Shown one piece after another: positions 8,337 to 17,123 of a DNA stretch of 64,000 nucleotides. The stretch lies in contig JBCBMS010000021.1 in NCBI GenBank assembly GCA_039822165.1, positions 38,519-102,518 on the forward strand, in the 5' to 3' direction. The notes under the pieces were generated by a model. That model ran no database searches and was not told the origin of the DNA. It was given only the letters and a program-made list of their open reading frames with translations. Both the position numbers and the translations under genes were made by a program. Position 1 is the first letter of the stretch. Every line of letters starts with the position of its first letter. This DNA comes from DAOTTY01 sp039822165. GTDB taxonomy: Bacteria > Chloroflexota > Anaerolineae > Aggregatilineales > Phototrophicaceae.

Positions 8337-9182
8337 CTAATCCAGTGGCGCGTGGAACTCTACGGCGACCTGTGTGCCGGGGATATAGACGAGGTCATCT
8401 CGTGTTTGCAGGTCGCCTTCCCCGTTCGTCAGGATAGCCGCCGTCTCTGACCGCAGCCACATGTAGCCGCCACCTGCGCCGACGGTTTGTTCCACGATGC
8501 GCAGGCCCAATCCCCCCCGCCCCGTCTCGCGGGAGGTGCGCCCGCTCATTGCAATCTTCAGGTAATCCAGAGGGGCTTCTCCCAGCGGGCCATGACGGTT
8601 TTCCAGGCTGCCACGCACCCCGATGCCCGTATCCCCGATGGCAACACGCACCCGCGCTGCCCCTTTCGATACCGCCCGGTGCGTCTGGATCATGACCGCG
8701 CCGTGTGGGTCGCCGCTGTGCTGGTAGATATTGGAGCAGAGTTCGCTCACGACGCCGAGCAGCCCGCGCAGATTACGCACCTGCAACCAGTACGAGAAAA
8801 TGCGCTCGGCCTGAGCGATGGCTGTGAGTAAATCCCCGGCGCTGCTGATGGGGGTGACTTCGAGGAGAGTGGGCTTTTCCTGGGTGCGGTCGAACGTGTC
8901 TCGCAGGGTGCTTTCTGTCGTGATGAAGTCTCCCATCGCACGGAACAGATCGACACGCTCCAGGTATTGATGCACGCGGTGTTGCAGGTTACAGAGTACG
9001 GTGCGTTCGCCGTGCGTGGCATAGCGGCTGCGTGCGGCGCAGACGAGCGCAATCACACCGTGGGGCCGGATGAAGCTCACATCGGCCATGTCCATGTGCG
9101 TACCGGGGGCATCGGCCAGTGTGGTATGCAGCGCTTCGGCGTCCTGGCTGTGGCTGCCCAGCACATCGGGAATGCGAATCAC
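8337..9182 (-). CDS. STAS-like domain fused to a GHKL/HATPase domain
   Basis: A 281-residue regulatory protein beginning at the GTG at 9180-9182, five bases after the TIR-HEAT stop. Residues 1-90 resemble a STAS-like fold. Residues about 115-280 form a histidine-kinase-type ATPase domain with an N-box (SELCSNIYQHS, 146-156), a G1 box (GDTGIGV, 183-189) and a G2 box (GRGGLGL, 221-227). No phospho-acceptor His helix or membrane segment is present, so it resembles anti-sigma serine kinases or stand-alone GHKL switches rather than a sensor kinase. It is last in a leftward run with two HEAT-repeat proteins, which suggests a protein-interaction switch. Its partner is unknown. Confidence 0.75.
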   Translation of the reverse strand: MIRIPDVLGSHSQDAEALHTTLADAPGTHMDMADVSFIRPHGVIALVCAARSRYATHGERTVLCNLQHRVHQYLERVDLFRAMGDFITTESTLRDTFDRTQEKPTLLEVTPISSAGDLLTAIAQAERIFSYWLQVRNLRGLLGVVSELCSNIYQHSGDPHGAVMIQTHRAVSKGAARVRVAIGDTGIGVRGSLENRHGPLGEAPLDYLKIAMSGRTSRETGRGGLGLRIVEQTVGAGGGYMWLRSETAAILTNGEGDLQTRDDLVYIPGTQVAVEFHAPLD

Positions 9183-9187
9183 CGGGG

Positions 9188-10006
9188 TTACTCGTCCCAG
9201 TACTTTTTAATCGCTTCGCTGGCATCGCGCCCGCCCAGGCGCAGCAGCACCTGGTAAGCCATTTCGCGTGTGTCGTAGCTTTCGCCGTCACGCAGCACGG
9301 CAATCACTTCGGTCGTAATCGCGTTGGACGCGGGCGAATCGCGGCGGCGGCCAATATCGACAAGTGCCCACCCGGCATTACTGCGCACATCATAGGAAAC
9401 ATCCTGTAGCGCGGCAATCAACGCGGGGGCAGTATCCACATTGCCGAGTTGTTGCAGTGCCCATGCGGCAGCGGCGCGTACGTCTGGCTCCGGGTCACTG
9501 AGCATGAGCGACATGGCCGGGCGCATCCCGGCGTGAATGCGGCTCTTGCCGACAAGGAACAATGTGGTGCGGCGCACATCGCGGCTTTGATGGCGCAGGT
9601 TTTGCAGCACACGGTCAGTATCCACGGCGGTATCCAGCATGTGGGTTGGAATCAGCCGCAGCAGGTGACTCAACGCCGCCGCGTAGTCCCCGAAAAACAC
9701 GGTGCGCGTGGAAGCCAGTTCAGGCGGCACATCAGCACCGGGCAAGCGAATGATGATTACCGTGGCTTCCTGCTCAATGGCCAGCGCGTGCAGGCGGCGT
9801 ACTTCATCGGAGTAGGTTTCGCCAACCACCACCATCACCAGGTCACAGCGGAACACGATGTCTTCGAGCAGCGCGGCGCGGTCAATGTGCAGTGGCACAT
9901 CCTGTAGGTCGATGCCGATGTTGAGGCCGTTCCAGCGCAGTTCATCCCACAGGCGCACGGCCAGCTTACGGTCGGCGGGGTCATAGGCAATGAATGATTT
10001 GTGCAT
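9188..10006 (-). CDS. TIR-like domain fused to HEAT repeats
   Basis: A 272-residue protein. Residues 1 to about 118 look like a TIR fold: KSFIAYDPADRKLAVRLWDE as strand A and helix A, GIDLQDV as strand B and the BB loop, and CDLVMVVVGETYSDEVRRL as strand C and helix C. About 130-272 are HEAT repeats, including DVRAAAAWALQQLGN and DVRSNAGWALVDIGR. Aligned by eye with bacterial TIR domains (SxWVRRELxWAL), the catalytic Glu falls on Leu72, so NAD cleavage is doubtful and a scaffold role more likely; Glu78 nearby keeps this open. It lies between a HEAT-only protein and the STAS/HATPase protein. Confidence 0.7.
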   Translation of the reverse strand: MHKSFIAYDPADRKLAVRLWDELRWNGLNIGIDLQDVPLHIDRAALLEDIVFRCDLVMVVVGETYSDEVRRLHALAIEQEATVIIIRLPGADVPPELASTRTVFFGDYAAALSHLLRLIPTHMLDTAVDTDRVLQNLRHQSRDVRRTTLFLVGKSRIHAGMRPAMSLMLSDPEPDVRAAAAWALQQLGNVDTAPALIAALQDVSYDVRSNAGWALVDIGRRRDSPASNAITTEVIAVLRDGESYDTREMAYQVLLRLGGRDASEAIKKYWDE

Positions 10007-10114
10007 AACAGGGGTGTTTTCCGAAAAAAGCTAGCGGTCAGCATGGGGTGTGGCATATCGGGGTCGGATGGGGCGGGGCCAGTGCCCGCGCCCACTCAGT
10101 AATTTGCCAGAGAA

Positions 10115-11047
10115 TCAGTTCCACCAGCCCCACGACGAGTGAATATCCTCGTCCATCATGCCGATGAGTTCAGTGTCATCGTACTCTGCGGAGAGCCACA
10201 GCAGCGCCTTCAGCGCGACTTTGCGCATGCGGCGGTTGTTGCTTTGCAGTGTGCCCAGCACGATCGGCATCACAATCTCACCGGATGTCCACAGGTTCTC
10301 TGCAACGACATGCCACACCTCTTTGTCGCTGTCATCCAGGCCCAGCATCAGCGTGCGCACCAGCGACGGATCGACACTATCCTGAAGGAAGTAACCGAGT
10401 GCCCGCGCCGCCGCATAGCGCACATAGCTGTTGTCATCACGCAGCATGGCCGTTGCCAGTGGGTCGATGACGCCTTCGTCACCAATTTCCCCGAGGGCAG
10501 TGGCTGCTGCGTAGCGCACATAGCTGTTCGAGTCCGCAGTGAGCGCTTCGATAAGGGCAGGGATAGCCGAGGTTTCGTTCAGCGCTTCCAGTGTGCGGGC
10601 CGCCTCCCAGCGGACGTAGCTATCGGCGTCACCCAGCAGCACACCTACCAGATCCGGGACGCTTTCGGTGGCTTCCAGCGTCCGCAGCGATTGCACAGCA
10701 GCACGACGTACCAGCTTACTGCGATCTTTGAGCGCAAGCGTCAGGCTGCGTACGGAAAGTGCGTCGTCCAGTTCGCCCAGGGCTTCGGCAGCAGCGCGGC
10801 GCACCTGTGCGTGTTTGTCGTCCAGCAGCGCTGTGCGCAGGTAATCTGTCGCGTACAGCGGCATGTGCTTGCCAATGAGGCGGGCGGCTATGGCCCGGAT
10901 TTCACGATCTCTGTCGTTTTTCAGTACGCTGGCCAGCAGTTGCAGCGCCCTGGGGCTGTCAATTTTTGCAACGCGATAGACCGCACGGTAGCGCACAGAG
11001 CGGTTCGGGCTTGCGAGCTGTTCCTCAACTTGAAGTATGGTATCCAA
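10115..11047 (-). CDS. HEAT-repeat (PBS-lyase type) scaffold protein
   Basis: About 310 residues made almost wholly of roughly 31-residue HEAT units. Three successive units carry SYVRWEAARTL, SYVRYAAATAL and SYVRYAAARAL, so the repeats diverged recently. There is no signal peptide or membrane segment. Proteins of this type act as docking surfaces; the family also includes phycobilin lyases, but nothing here suggests bilin chemistry. The start is a TTG at 11045-11047 preceded by AGGATG; the nearby ATG is in another frame. It is first in a leftward run with the TIR-HEAT protein, 108 bases downstream. Confidence 0.82.
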   Translation of the reverse strand: MDTILQVEEQLASPNRSVRYRAVYRVAKIDSPRALQLLASVLKNDRDREIRAIAARLIGKHMPLYATDYLRTALLDDKHAQVRRAAAEALGELDDALSVRSLTLALKDRSKLVRRAAVQSLRTLEATESVPDLVGVLLGDADSYVRWEAARTLEALNETSAIPALIEALTADSNSYVRYAAATALGEIGDEGVIDPLATAMLRDDNSYVRYAAARALGYFLQDSVDPSLVRTLMLGLDDSDKEVWHVVAENLWTSGEIVMPIVLGTLQSNNRRMRKVALKALLWLSAEYDDTELIGMMDEDIHSSWGWWN

Positions 11048-11138
11048 CGCGGGCCATCCTGTTTCTTGCGATTACTTGATCGATTGTTATTTTACCCTTA
11101 AATGGCTACTTCTGGCGAGTTACTTTTGTTGGAATTGG

Positions 11139-12413
11139 TTAGGATCGAAGCCACTGCTGAACGTCGCGGGTAAGGCTCCGTGCCATCGGTAGCAGCGTGC
11201 ACCCATGGGTGAACCAGGTTTCGGGATCGGTTTGCCGCACGAACAGGGTCGCCCAGTGTTCGCGATAGCGTTCATCTTCATACAGCCAGCGGGCCATTGT
11301 CTTCATGAACCATTGCGGGCGGCGCGTGTAAATCTCGCGGTGAACCCGGCCCAGTGTGGCGTGGTACATGGGGAGCGTTTCGGCCAGCACGGTCTGTTCA
11401 TACTGCGTAACTGCCTCTGCCCATGACAGACTGCCACTGTGCGAAGCGGCAATAGACTGCGCGAGTGCCTTTGCTGTAAACAGCGCGTCGTAGATCCCCT
11501 GGCCATCAAGCGGGTCTTTCTGATGCACGGCATCGCCCACCAGGGCCCACCCCGGCCCACCGGCCTGCCGGTACAGATTGCCGATGCGCTTCATCCCCCG
11601 AACCGGCGTAATGCGCTGTGCGCCCTGTAAGCGCTGGCAGATCTCCGGGTGCCGGTTGACAAAATCATGGTAGAACTGCTCTGCGCCGCCGCGCCCCGCG
11701 TTGATTCCGTCCGAGCGGCCCTCAATGGCAATCAATGTGCTGTCGTCGGCGCTGTCCATCACCAGAAAGCCATAGTCACCGCCCGTGCTGAACAGGTAAG
11801 CCGTTGCCGTGTTGGCGTCCACGGGAGAGACATCACGCCAGTAGGCGTAATAGTTGGTCGTGGGTTCGTCGTTGTGTTCGCTATGTGTGGCGGCGTTCAC
11901 TTTCCGCGCCACAATGCCGAAGCGACCATCTGCGCCGACGACTATCGGCGCATGGAACTCGTGCATTTCGCCCGTGGTGATGTTTTTTGCCTGTACGCCA
12001 CACACCCGGTCACCCTCCCACAGCAAATCGGTGACGGCGTGTTGCAACCGCGCATCCACACCGGGCATCGCAGCGGAATGCTCCCACAACGCACCGTCGA
12101 ACCGGGCGCGATCAACCGCATAGGCATAGTCACGGCCATCAACCATCGGCACTGGCTGCGCTACCCGGAAGGCGTCCCGCGCCTCGACAATCCACTGCGT
12201 AATGCGTGGGGTATTGGCGGCGTAGCGGTATTCATCTGCGCCGATTTCGTCCAGCAACGTCATGGCGGGAGCATAAATAATGGGCGAAGATGCTGCCGGG
12301 AGTGAGGGCAGCGTGTCGCGCTCCAGCAGGAGGACGTTCAGGTTGTGCGGGGCCAGCCGGGTGGCGAGGGTACTCCCGGCGACCCGGCCACCGACAATAA
12401 TCACATCGTACAT
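11139..12413 (-). CDS. FAD-dependent oxidoreductase, geranylgeranyl-reductase/monooxygenase type
   Basis: A 424-residue flavoprotein. The N-terminal dinucleotide motif reads IIVGGRVAGST (residues 5-15), the variant of GxGxxG common in GG-reductase, halogenase and PHBH-like enzymes. A second FAD contact, WALVGDAVHQKDPLDGQGI, lies near 295-313. It has no membrane anchor. The substrate is not evident. It is divergent from a carotenoid oxygenase gene across a 149-base gap, so an isoprenoid or apocarotenoid substrate is possible, but that is inferred from position only. Confidence 0.8.
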   Translation of the reverse strand: MYDVIIVGGRVAGSTLATRLAPHNLNVLLLERDTLPSLPAASSPIIYAPAMTLLDEIGADEYRYAANTPRITQWIVEARDAFRVAQPVPMVDGRDYAYAVDRARFDGALWEHSAAMPGVDARLQHAVTDLLWEGDRVCGVQAKNITTGEMHEFHAPIVVGADGRFGIVARKVNAATHSEHNDEPTTNYYAYWRDVSPVDANTATAYLFSTGGDYGFLVMDSADDSTLIAIEGRSDGINAGRGGAEQFYHDFVNRHPEICQRLQGAQRITPVRGMKRIGNLYRQAGGPGWALVGDAVHQKDPLDGQGIYDALFTAKALAQSIAASHSGSLSWAEAVTQYEQTVLAETLPMYHATLGRVHREIYTRRPQWFMKTMARWLYEDERYREHWATLFVRQTDPETWFTHGCTLLPMARSLTRDVQQWLRS

Positions 12414-12498
12414 GGTTGCAGTCTATTGCTAACGATACACATCACCAGTATAACAGCCGTGCCTGTCGCAGTTAACGTGAGAAAGCGCATAGCAGTCT

Positions 12499-12527
12499 TT
12501 GACACTGCTCCGCACAGTCTCTAGCAT
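12499..12527 (+). promoter_or_regulatory. Promoter of the carotenoid oxygenase gene
   Basis: TTGACA (12499-12504) and TAGCAT (12522-12527) are spaced by 17 bases. Transcription should begin near 12534, almost on the upstream ATG at 12539. This, with GGAG at 12552-12555, favours the GTG at 12563 as the real start. Confidence 0.6.
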
Positions 12528-12562
12528 GGGGGTTATTGATGTTTACCCGACGGAGACAGATT

Positions 12563-13981
12563 GTGCCGGAACATGCAAAAGGCTTTGAAACACTCGATAC
12601 CGAAACGACCATCGATACCCTGCCCGTAGAAGGCCACCTGCCGGACTGGCTGGAAGGCACGCTGATCCGCAATGGGCCGGGGCGCTTTGAACTGAGCGAT
12701 GAAGTCACGTACAACCACTGGTTCGATGGCATGGCAATGCTGCACCGCTTCACCATTGGCGGCGGCAATGTGTCCTACGGTGGTAAGTACATTCGCAGCA
12801 AAAAGTACGTGACAGAAATGGAAACCGGTAAAGTCGCATTCAGTGAGTTCGCAACCGACCCGTGCCGCACAGTTTTCGGGCGTATCTTCTCTGCATTTGA
12901 CCCGGCGTTTACCGATAACACATCCATCAACGTGACGCAGCTTGATGATGCTTACATCGCCATGACGGAAACGCCGATGGCCATTGAGTTCGACCCGAAA
13001 ACGCTGGAAACGCTCGGCCACTACGACTTTAACGACACAGTGGTGAAGAAAGACCAGACCACTGCTCACCCGCTTTACGACCCGGCCACGAACGAAGTTG
13101 TCAACTTCGCCACGCACTTCAATCTGCCGAAATCGGCCTACCGGGTGTATAAGTTCGCGCCGGGCAGCCGCACCCGTGAACTCGTCGGAGAGTTCGTTGT
13201 TGACCGCCCCGGATATATGCACAGTTTTGCACTCACGCCAAACTTCGTCATCCTGACCGAAATGCCATTGACCGCAGCGGTGAAAGACCTCGCATTCAGC
13301 GGCAAGCCGTTTATCCAGAACTATGTGTGGAACCCGGAAAAACCGGCCCGCTTTATCGTTTTTCACCGTGCAAGCGGCGAACAGGCCGCAACATTCACAG
13401 CAGCCCCCTACTTCATGTTCCACCACATCAACGCGTTCGAGCGCGATGGCGAAATTGTGATTGATCTTGTCGCCTATGAGGACAGCAGTACGATTGACGC
13501 GCTGTATGTGGATAACCTGCGCACCAACACAGACTACATCGGGCTCGGTAAGGCGGTGCGTTACTGCCTCGACATGGAAACGAGTCGTGTGGATCGCAAA
13601 CCGCTCGGTGACGTGGAGATCGAACTGCCCCGCGTGAACAGCAAACACATGCTACGGGAATATCAGTACGTATATGGCATCGGCTACAGCGGCGAGACCG
13701 GCGCGACGTTCTCAGATCAACTGGTGAAACTGGACGTGAACAGCGGCGAGTCGAAAATCTGGCGGCAGGAAAACACCTACCCCGGCGAACCTGTATTCAT
13801 CGCCGCACCAGACGCCGCAACCGAAGATGACGGTGTGTTGCTCTCTGTAGTGCTGGACGCACAAACCGGCACCTCATTTCTCGTCGTGCTGAACGCGGCA
13901 GACCTGACTGAGCTGGCTCGCGCCAGTGTACCGCATCACATTCCGTTCGGGTTCCACGGGCAGTTTTTCAAGGGAATCTGA
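12563..13981 (+). CDS. Carotenoid cleavage oxygenase
   Basis: A non-heme iron dioxygenase that cleaves a carotenoid or apocarotenoid double bond. All four iron-binding His contexts of the RPE65/ACO family are visible in order: TTAHPLYDP (around 13066), PGYMHSFALT (around 13219), FMFHHINAFERDG (around 13420) and IPFGFHGQFF (around 13955). The N-terminus has LPDWLEGTLIRNGPGRFE and YNHWFDGMAMLHRF, both hallmarks. I choose the GTG at 12563 (472 residues) because GGAG lies seven bases upstream and the promoter would put the ATG at 12539 at the very 5' end of the message. Its neighbour, a divergent FAD enzyme, may share the pathway. Confidence 0.9.
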   Translation: MPEHAKGFETLDTETTIDTLPVEGHLPDWLEGTLIRNGPGRFELSDEVTYNHWFDGMAMLHRFTIGGGNVSYGGKYIRSKKYVTEMETGKVAFSEFATDPCRTVFGRIFSAFDPAFTDNTSINVTQLDDAYIAMTETPMAIEFDPKTLETLGHYDFNDTVVKKDQTTAHPLYDPATNEVVNFATHFNLPKSAYRVYKFAPGSRTRELVGEFVVDRPGYMHSFALTPNFVILTEMPLTAAVKDLAFSGKPFIQNYVWNPEKPARFIVFHRASGEQAATFTAAPYFMFHHINAFERDGEIVIDLVAYEDSSTIDALYVDNLRTNTDYIGLGKAVRYCLDMETSRVDRKPLGDVEIELPRVNSKHMLREYQYVYGIGYSGETGATFSDQLVKLDVNSGESKIWRQENTYPGEPVFIAAPDAATEDDGVLLSVVLDAQTGTSFLVVLNAADLTELARASVPHHIPFGFHGQFFKGI

Positions 13982-13991
13982 TCGCCAGTGG

Positions 13992-14011
13992 GGGCATCGC
14001 GCACGATGCCC
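13992..14011 (+). terminator. Hairpin after the carotenoid oxygenase gene
   Basis: GGGCATCG (13992-13999) pairs with CGATGCCC (14004-14011) around a four-base loop, ten bases after the stop. The T-tract is weak. The shape resembles the GTAGGG hairpin family found elsewhere in the window. Confidence 0.4.
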
Positions 14012-14098
14012 TGCTAATGTTTACCGCCCCACCGAACAGGCTGCGTCGCCTCACCTGAACCAAAGAACAGGCCGCTCCCCCTCGGTCTGCTGATGTGC

Positions 14099-14127
14099 TT
14101 ACAGCCCCCGGTATGCGATGATATAGC
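14099..14127 (+). promoter_or_regulatory. Promoter of the PDZ serine protease gene
   Basis: TTACAG (14099-14104) and TATAGC (14122-14127) have a 17-base spacer, followed by AGGGG at 14141-14145 and the ATG at 14156. Confidence 0.5.
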
Positions 14128-14155
14128 CATCAACAAAGACAGGGGATAACAACCA

Positions 14156-15049
14156 ATGGACACACTGAAGAACGTATCGAACGAAATGGCACAGCTTGTC
14201 GAAACTGTGGGCGCGGGCGTCGTCCGTGTGGAAGCCCGCAAGCGCATGTCTGCCACGGGTGTGGTGATGACCGAAGACGGCGTGATTGCCACGTCGCATC
14301 ATGTCGTCACCCGCGACGAAAACATCCGCGTGGGCCTACCCAACGGCGAAACCGTAGAAGCTGTACTCGTCGGGCGCGACCCATCCACCGATCTGGCCAT
14401 CCTCAAGGCAGATGTGAGCGGCCTCACCGTCCCGACGTGGGTCACGTCGAATGAAGCGGCAGTCGGGCATCTGGTTCTCGCACTCGGACGCCCCGGCAAC
14501 ACCGTGCAGGCTACGCTCGGCGTAGTGAGCGCCCTCGGCGATAGCTTCCAGGCACCGGGCGGTGGCAAGATTGACCGTTACTTCCAGACGGATGTGGTGA
14601 TGTATCCGGGCTTCAGTGGTGGGCCGCTGGCCGCCGCAGATGGCGCAGTGCTGGGCGTGAATACCTCCGCACTGATGCGCGGCACTTCACTCACCATCCC
14701 GACGGAGACGGTCAAGCGCGTGGCCGATGCCCTGCTGGAGCATGGGCACATCAAGCGCGGCTATCTGGGTGTTACCGCGCAGACGGTTCGCCTGCCGGAA
14801 AGCACCGCTGCCGAAGCCGGACAGGAAACGGGCCTGCTGGTTGCCTCCGTGGAGCCAGAAAGCCCTGCCGCACAGGGTGGTATCCTGCTGGGCGACGTCA
14901 TTGTGAAGCTTGGCGATACCGGGACCCGCAGCATGGACGAACTGTTGTCGCTGCTGATGGGCGATGTGGTTGGCAAGGAAGTATCGGTTACGGTTGTGCG
15001 CGGCGGCGAAATGGCCACCATCCCGGTCACGATTGGTGAGCGCAAATAA
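14156..15049 (+). CDS. HtrA-like trypsin-fold serine protease with PDZ domain, no signal peptide
   Basis: A 297-residue S1C-type protease. The catalytic triad is readable: His in ATSHHVV (about residue 47), Asp in STDLAILK (about 79) and Ser in GFSGGPLA (about 157). Residues about 200-295 form one PDZ domain (GYLGVTAQTV, then SPAAQGGILLGDVIVKLG). Unlike DegP/HtrA there is no signal peptide or membrane anchor, so it appears cytoplasmic. A second, PDZ-less relative follows 182 bases on. The pair probably serves protein quality control. Confidence 0.88.
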   Translation: MDTLKNVSNEMAQLVETVGAGVVRVEARKRMSATGVVMTEDGVIATSHHVVTRDENIRVGLPNGETVEAVLVGRDPSTDLAILKADVSGLTVPTWVTSNEAAVGHLVLALGRPGNTVQATLGVVSALGDSFQAPGGGKIDRYFQTDVVMYPGFSGGPLAAADGAVLGVNTSALMRGTSLTIPTETVKRVADALLEHGHIKRGYLGVTAQTVRLPESTAAEAGQETGLLVASVEPESPAAQGGILLGDVIVKLGDTGTRSMDELLSLLMGDVVGKEVSVTVVRGGEMATIPVTIGERK

Positions 15050-15105
15050 CCACACATCCGTAGGGGCGAGGCATTCTTAAAACCGGATTGTAATTATGTT
15101 GGCAG

Positions 15106-15130
15106 CGGACGGCATGGATGCCGTCCCTAC
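15106..15130 (-). repeat. GTAGGG hairpin repeat, copy 1
   Basis: Read on the minus strand it begins GTAGGGACGGCAT and closes with ATGCCGTCCG, a 9-base stem with a two-base loop. Except for its loop it is identical to copy 6 at 51028-51052. Confidence 0.75.
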
Positions 15131-15150
15131 AACATCCATCGTGGCAGACC

Positions 15151-15175
15151 GTAGGGACGCGATCTATCGCGTCCG
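15151..15175 (+). repeat. GTAGGG hairpin repeat, copy 2
   Basis: It begins GTAGGGACGCGAT and ends ATCGCGTCCG. It has the same 25-base architecture as copy 1, but the inner stem differs on both arms together, so pairing is preserved. It lies 20 bases from copy 1 in opposite orientation, in the gap between the two protease genes. Confidence 0.75.
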
Positions 15176-15231
15176 GTACACCCTCTCCGGTTGTTTAATC
15201 GCCTCCACCTTAAAAACTGAAGGAACAACAC

Positions 15232-15870
15232 ATGACTTCTCTACTCAAAGCACTGAACAGTAACCTTGCAAGCATCGCCGGGGACACACAGAACAGCCTC
15301 GTCTACATCGAGAATGGGCGCGGGCAGGGTGCCGGGACGATCTGGCAGCAGGACGGTCTGATTGTGACCAACGCGCATGTTGTGGCGAATCATCGCGGCC
15401 TCACGGTCACCACACATGACGGCACGCGCTTCCCCGCACAGGTCATCGCCGCCAACCCGGAGCTTGACCTTGCCGCCATCGCTATTGAGGGCAACGACCT
15501 GCCCACCGCCGACATCGGCGACAGTGACGCACTGAACCCCGGTGACTGGGTAATGGCCGTGGGCCACCCGTGGGGTATACGCGGGGCCGTGACGCAGGGT
15601 GTGGTCATCGGCACGGGCGACGAACTGCCGGAACGTCCCGCACATGGCCGCGAGTGGCTGGCCATGAGCCTGCATCTGCGTCCGGGGCACAGTGGTGGCC
15701 CCGTGATGAACATCGACGGCGAACTCGTGGGTGTGAATACCATCATGGCGGGGCCGGAAGTGGGTATTGCCGTGCCGTCAAATGTCGCAAAGGCATTCCT
15801 CAAAGAGAGCATTGGCAGCCGCGCAAAGCGAATCCCGGTAAAGCCGCGCCGCCGCATGGGCTACGTATAG
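15232..15870 (+). CDS. Trypsin-fold serine protease without PDZ domain
   Basis: A 212-residue relative of the preceding protease. The triad is His in VTNAHVV (about residue 48), Asp in NPELDLAAIAI (about 80) and Ser in RPGHSGGPVM (about 156). It ends about 20 residues after VPSNVAKAFL with a basic tail, so no PDZ domain is encoded. No signal peptide is visible. The ATG at 15232 is preceded by GAAGGAAC. Confidence 0.85.
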   Translation: MTSLLKALNSNLASIAGDTQNSLVYIENGRGQGAGTIWQQDGLIVTNAHVVANHRGLTVTTHDGTRFPAQVIAANPELDLAAIAIEGNDLPTADIGDSDALNPGDWVMAVGHPWGIRGAVTQGVVIGTGDELPERPAHGREWLAMSLHLRPGHSGGPVMNIDGELVGVNTIMAGPEVGIAVPSNVAKAFLKESIGSRAKRIPVKPRRRMGYV

Positions 15871-15941
15871 GCTCCCCCTTGCCGTAAGACACCGCGTCCC
15901 GTAACCTGTTGCGCCGATTGGATTACCACAGAGGGCAACAG

Positions 15942-17048
15942 GTGCGGGTCGTTCACATCATCAAAATAGTGCTGACTGCCGGGGCGGAACGGCATCTGCT
16001 GCGTTTACTGCCGGGTTTGCGTGCCCGTGATGTGGATGCGCGGTTGATTGTGCTGGTGCAGCCGGATACGCCAATGGATGACTTTATGGCGCTGGCCGAA
16101 AATGCAGGCATCCCGGCGGAGCGCATGATTATTCACCGCCACGCGGATGTAACCCTGCTACCACGTCTGGTGAGCCGCCTGCGCGAATTACAGCCCGAAC
16201 TTGTCCATACCCACCTCATCCACGCCGATTTATACGGTGTGCTGGCCGCAAAGCTGGCCGGCGTTCCCCGCATCATCATCAGCCGCCACAATGACAACGC
16301 CTTCCGCCGCAAGTTGCCTGTTCGCCTGTTGAACCGGGTGTTGTGGGGATTGTCATCCGGCGGCATTGCCATTTCCGAGGCACTGCGGCGTTTCTGCATT
16401 GAGGTGGAGGGCGTCTCGCCGGGTAAAATCCGCACAGTACACTACGGCCTTGACCTCCACGCCCCTTCTCCGGACGAACTTTCGAAGCGCCGCACCAATC
16501 TATGTCAATCACTGAATCTGCCGGATGATGCGATTCTGGTCGGTACTGTCTCGCGGTTGATTGAACAGAAGGGCCTGCGCTACGCCATTAACGCCTTCCA
16601 GCACATCTCCGGCGCGTACCTTGTCATCACCGGGGATGGTACGTTGCGTGATGAACTCGAAGCGCAGGCCGATGAATTAGATTTGCGTGACAGGGTGTTT
16701 TTCCTCGGTTGGCGTGAGGATGCCAGCGATGTCATGACCGGATTGGATGTTTTCCTCATGCCGAGCCTGTGGGAAGGGTTCGGGCTGGTGCTGCTGGAGG
16801 CGATGTCGCAGGGCTTGCCGGTGGTTGCATCGCGTGTGAGTGCCATCCCGGAAATTGTGACGGATGGCAAGACAGGGATACTGTTGCCCCCCCGTGACCA
16901 TGCCGCCATCGCGACCGCCCTGCAACGCCTGATTGATGACCCCCAACTGCGCGAACGCATGGGCACCGCCGGACGTGCCCGACTGGACTCTGCCTTCAGT
17001 GAAGCGCAAATGATCGACAACACGATCCAGATTTATACAGATGCGTAA
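15942..17048 (+). CDS. Glycosyltransferase family 4 (GT-B)
   Basis: Transfers a sugar from a nucleotide-sugar donor to an unknown acceptor, probably for surface glycan or glycolipid. The N-terminal acceptor domain starts VRVVHIIKIVLTAGAERHLL. The C-terminal donor domain contains VGTVSRLIEQKGL and the EX7E motif in MPSLWEGFGLVLLEAMSQG. I use the GTG at 15942 (368 residues), which has GAGGG seven bases ahead; a TTG 33 bases upstream is also in frame. It is followed by an unrelated antiporter. Confidence 0.87.
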   Translation: MRVVHIIKIVLTAGAERHLLRLLPGLRARDVDARLIVLVQPDTPMDDFMALAENAGIPAERMIIHRHADVTLLPRLVSRLRELQPELVHTHLIHADLYGVLAAKLAGVPRIIISRHNDNAFRRKLPVRLLNRVLWGLSSGGIAISEALRRFCIEVEGVSPGKIRTVHYGLDLHAPSPDELSKRRTNLCQSLNLPDDAILVGTVSRLIEQKGLRYAINAFQHISGAYLVITGDGTLRDELEAQADELDLRDRVFFLGWREDASDVMTGLDVFLMPSLWEGFGLVLLEAMSQGLPVVASRVSAIPEIVTDGKTGILLPPRDHAAIATALQRLIDDPQLRERMGTAGRARLDSAFSEAQMIDNTIQIYTDA

Positions 17049-17123
17049 TTACGCACAATAACGCTATAATCCTCGCACACTTACTCATAGGTTTTTCATT
17101 TTCGCCACAGGGGAACAACTACC

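Noticed and set aside
12533..13648. Minus-strand open frame of 371 codons opposite the carotenoid oxygenase
   Set aside because: Antisense to a gene with all four iron ligands; composition typical of a shadow.
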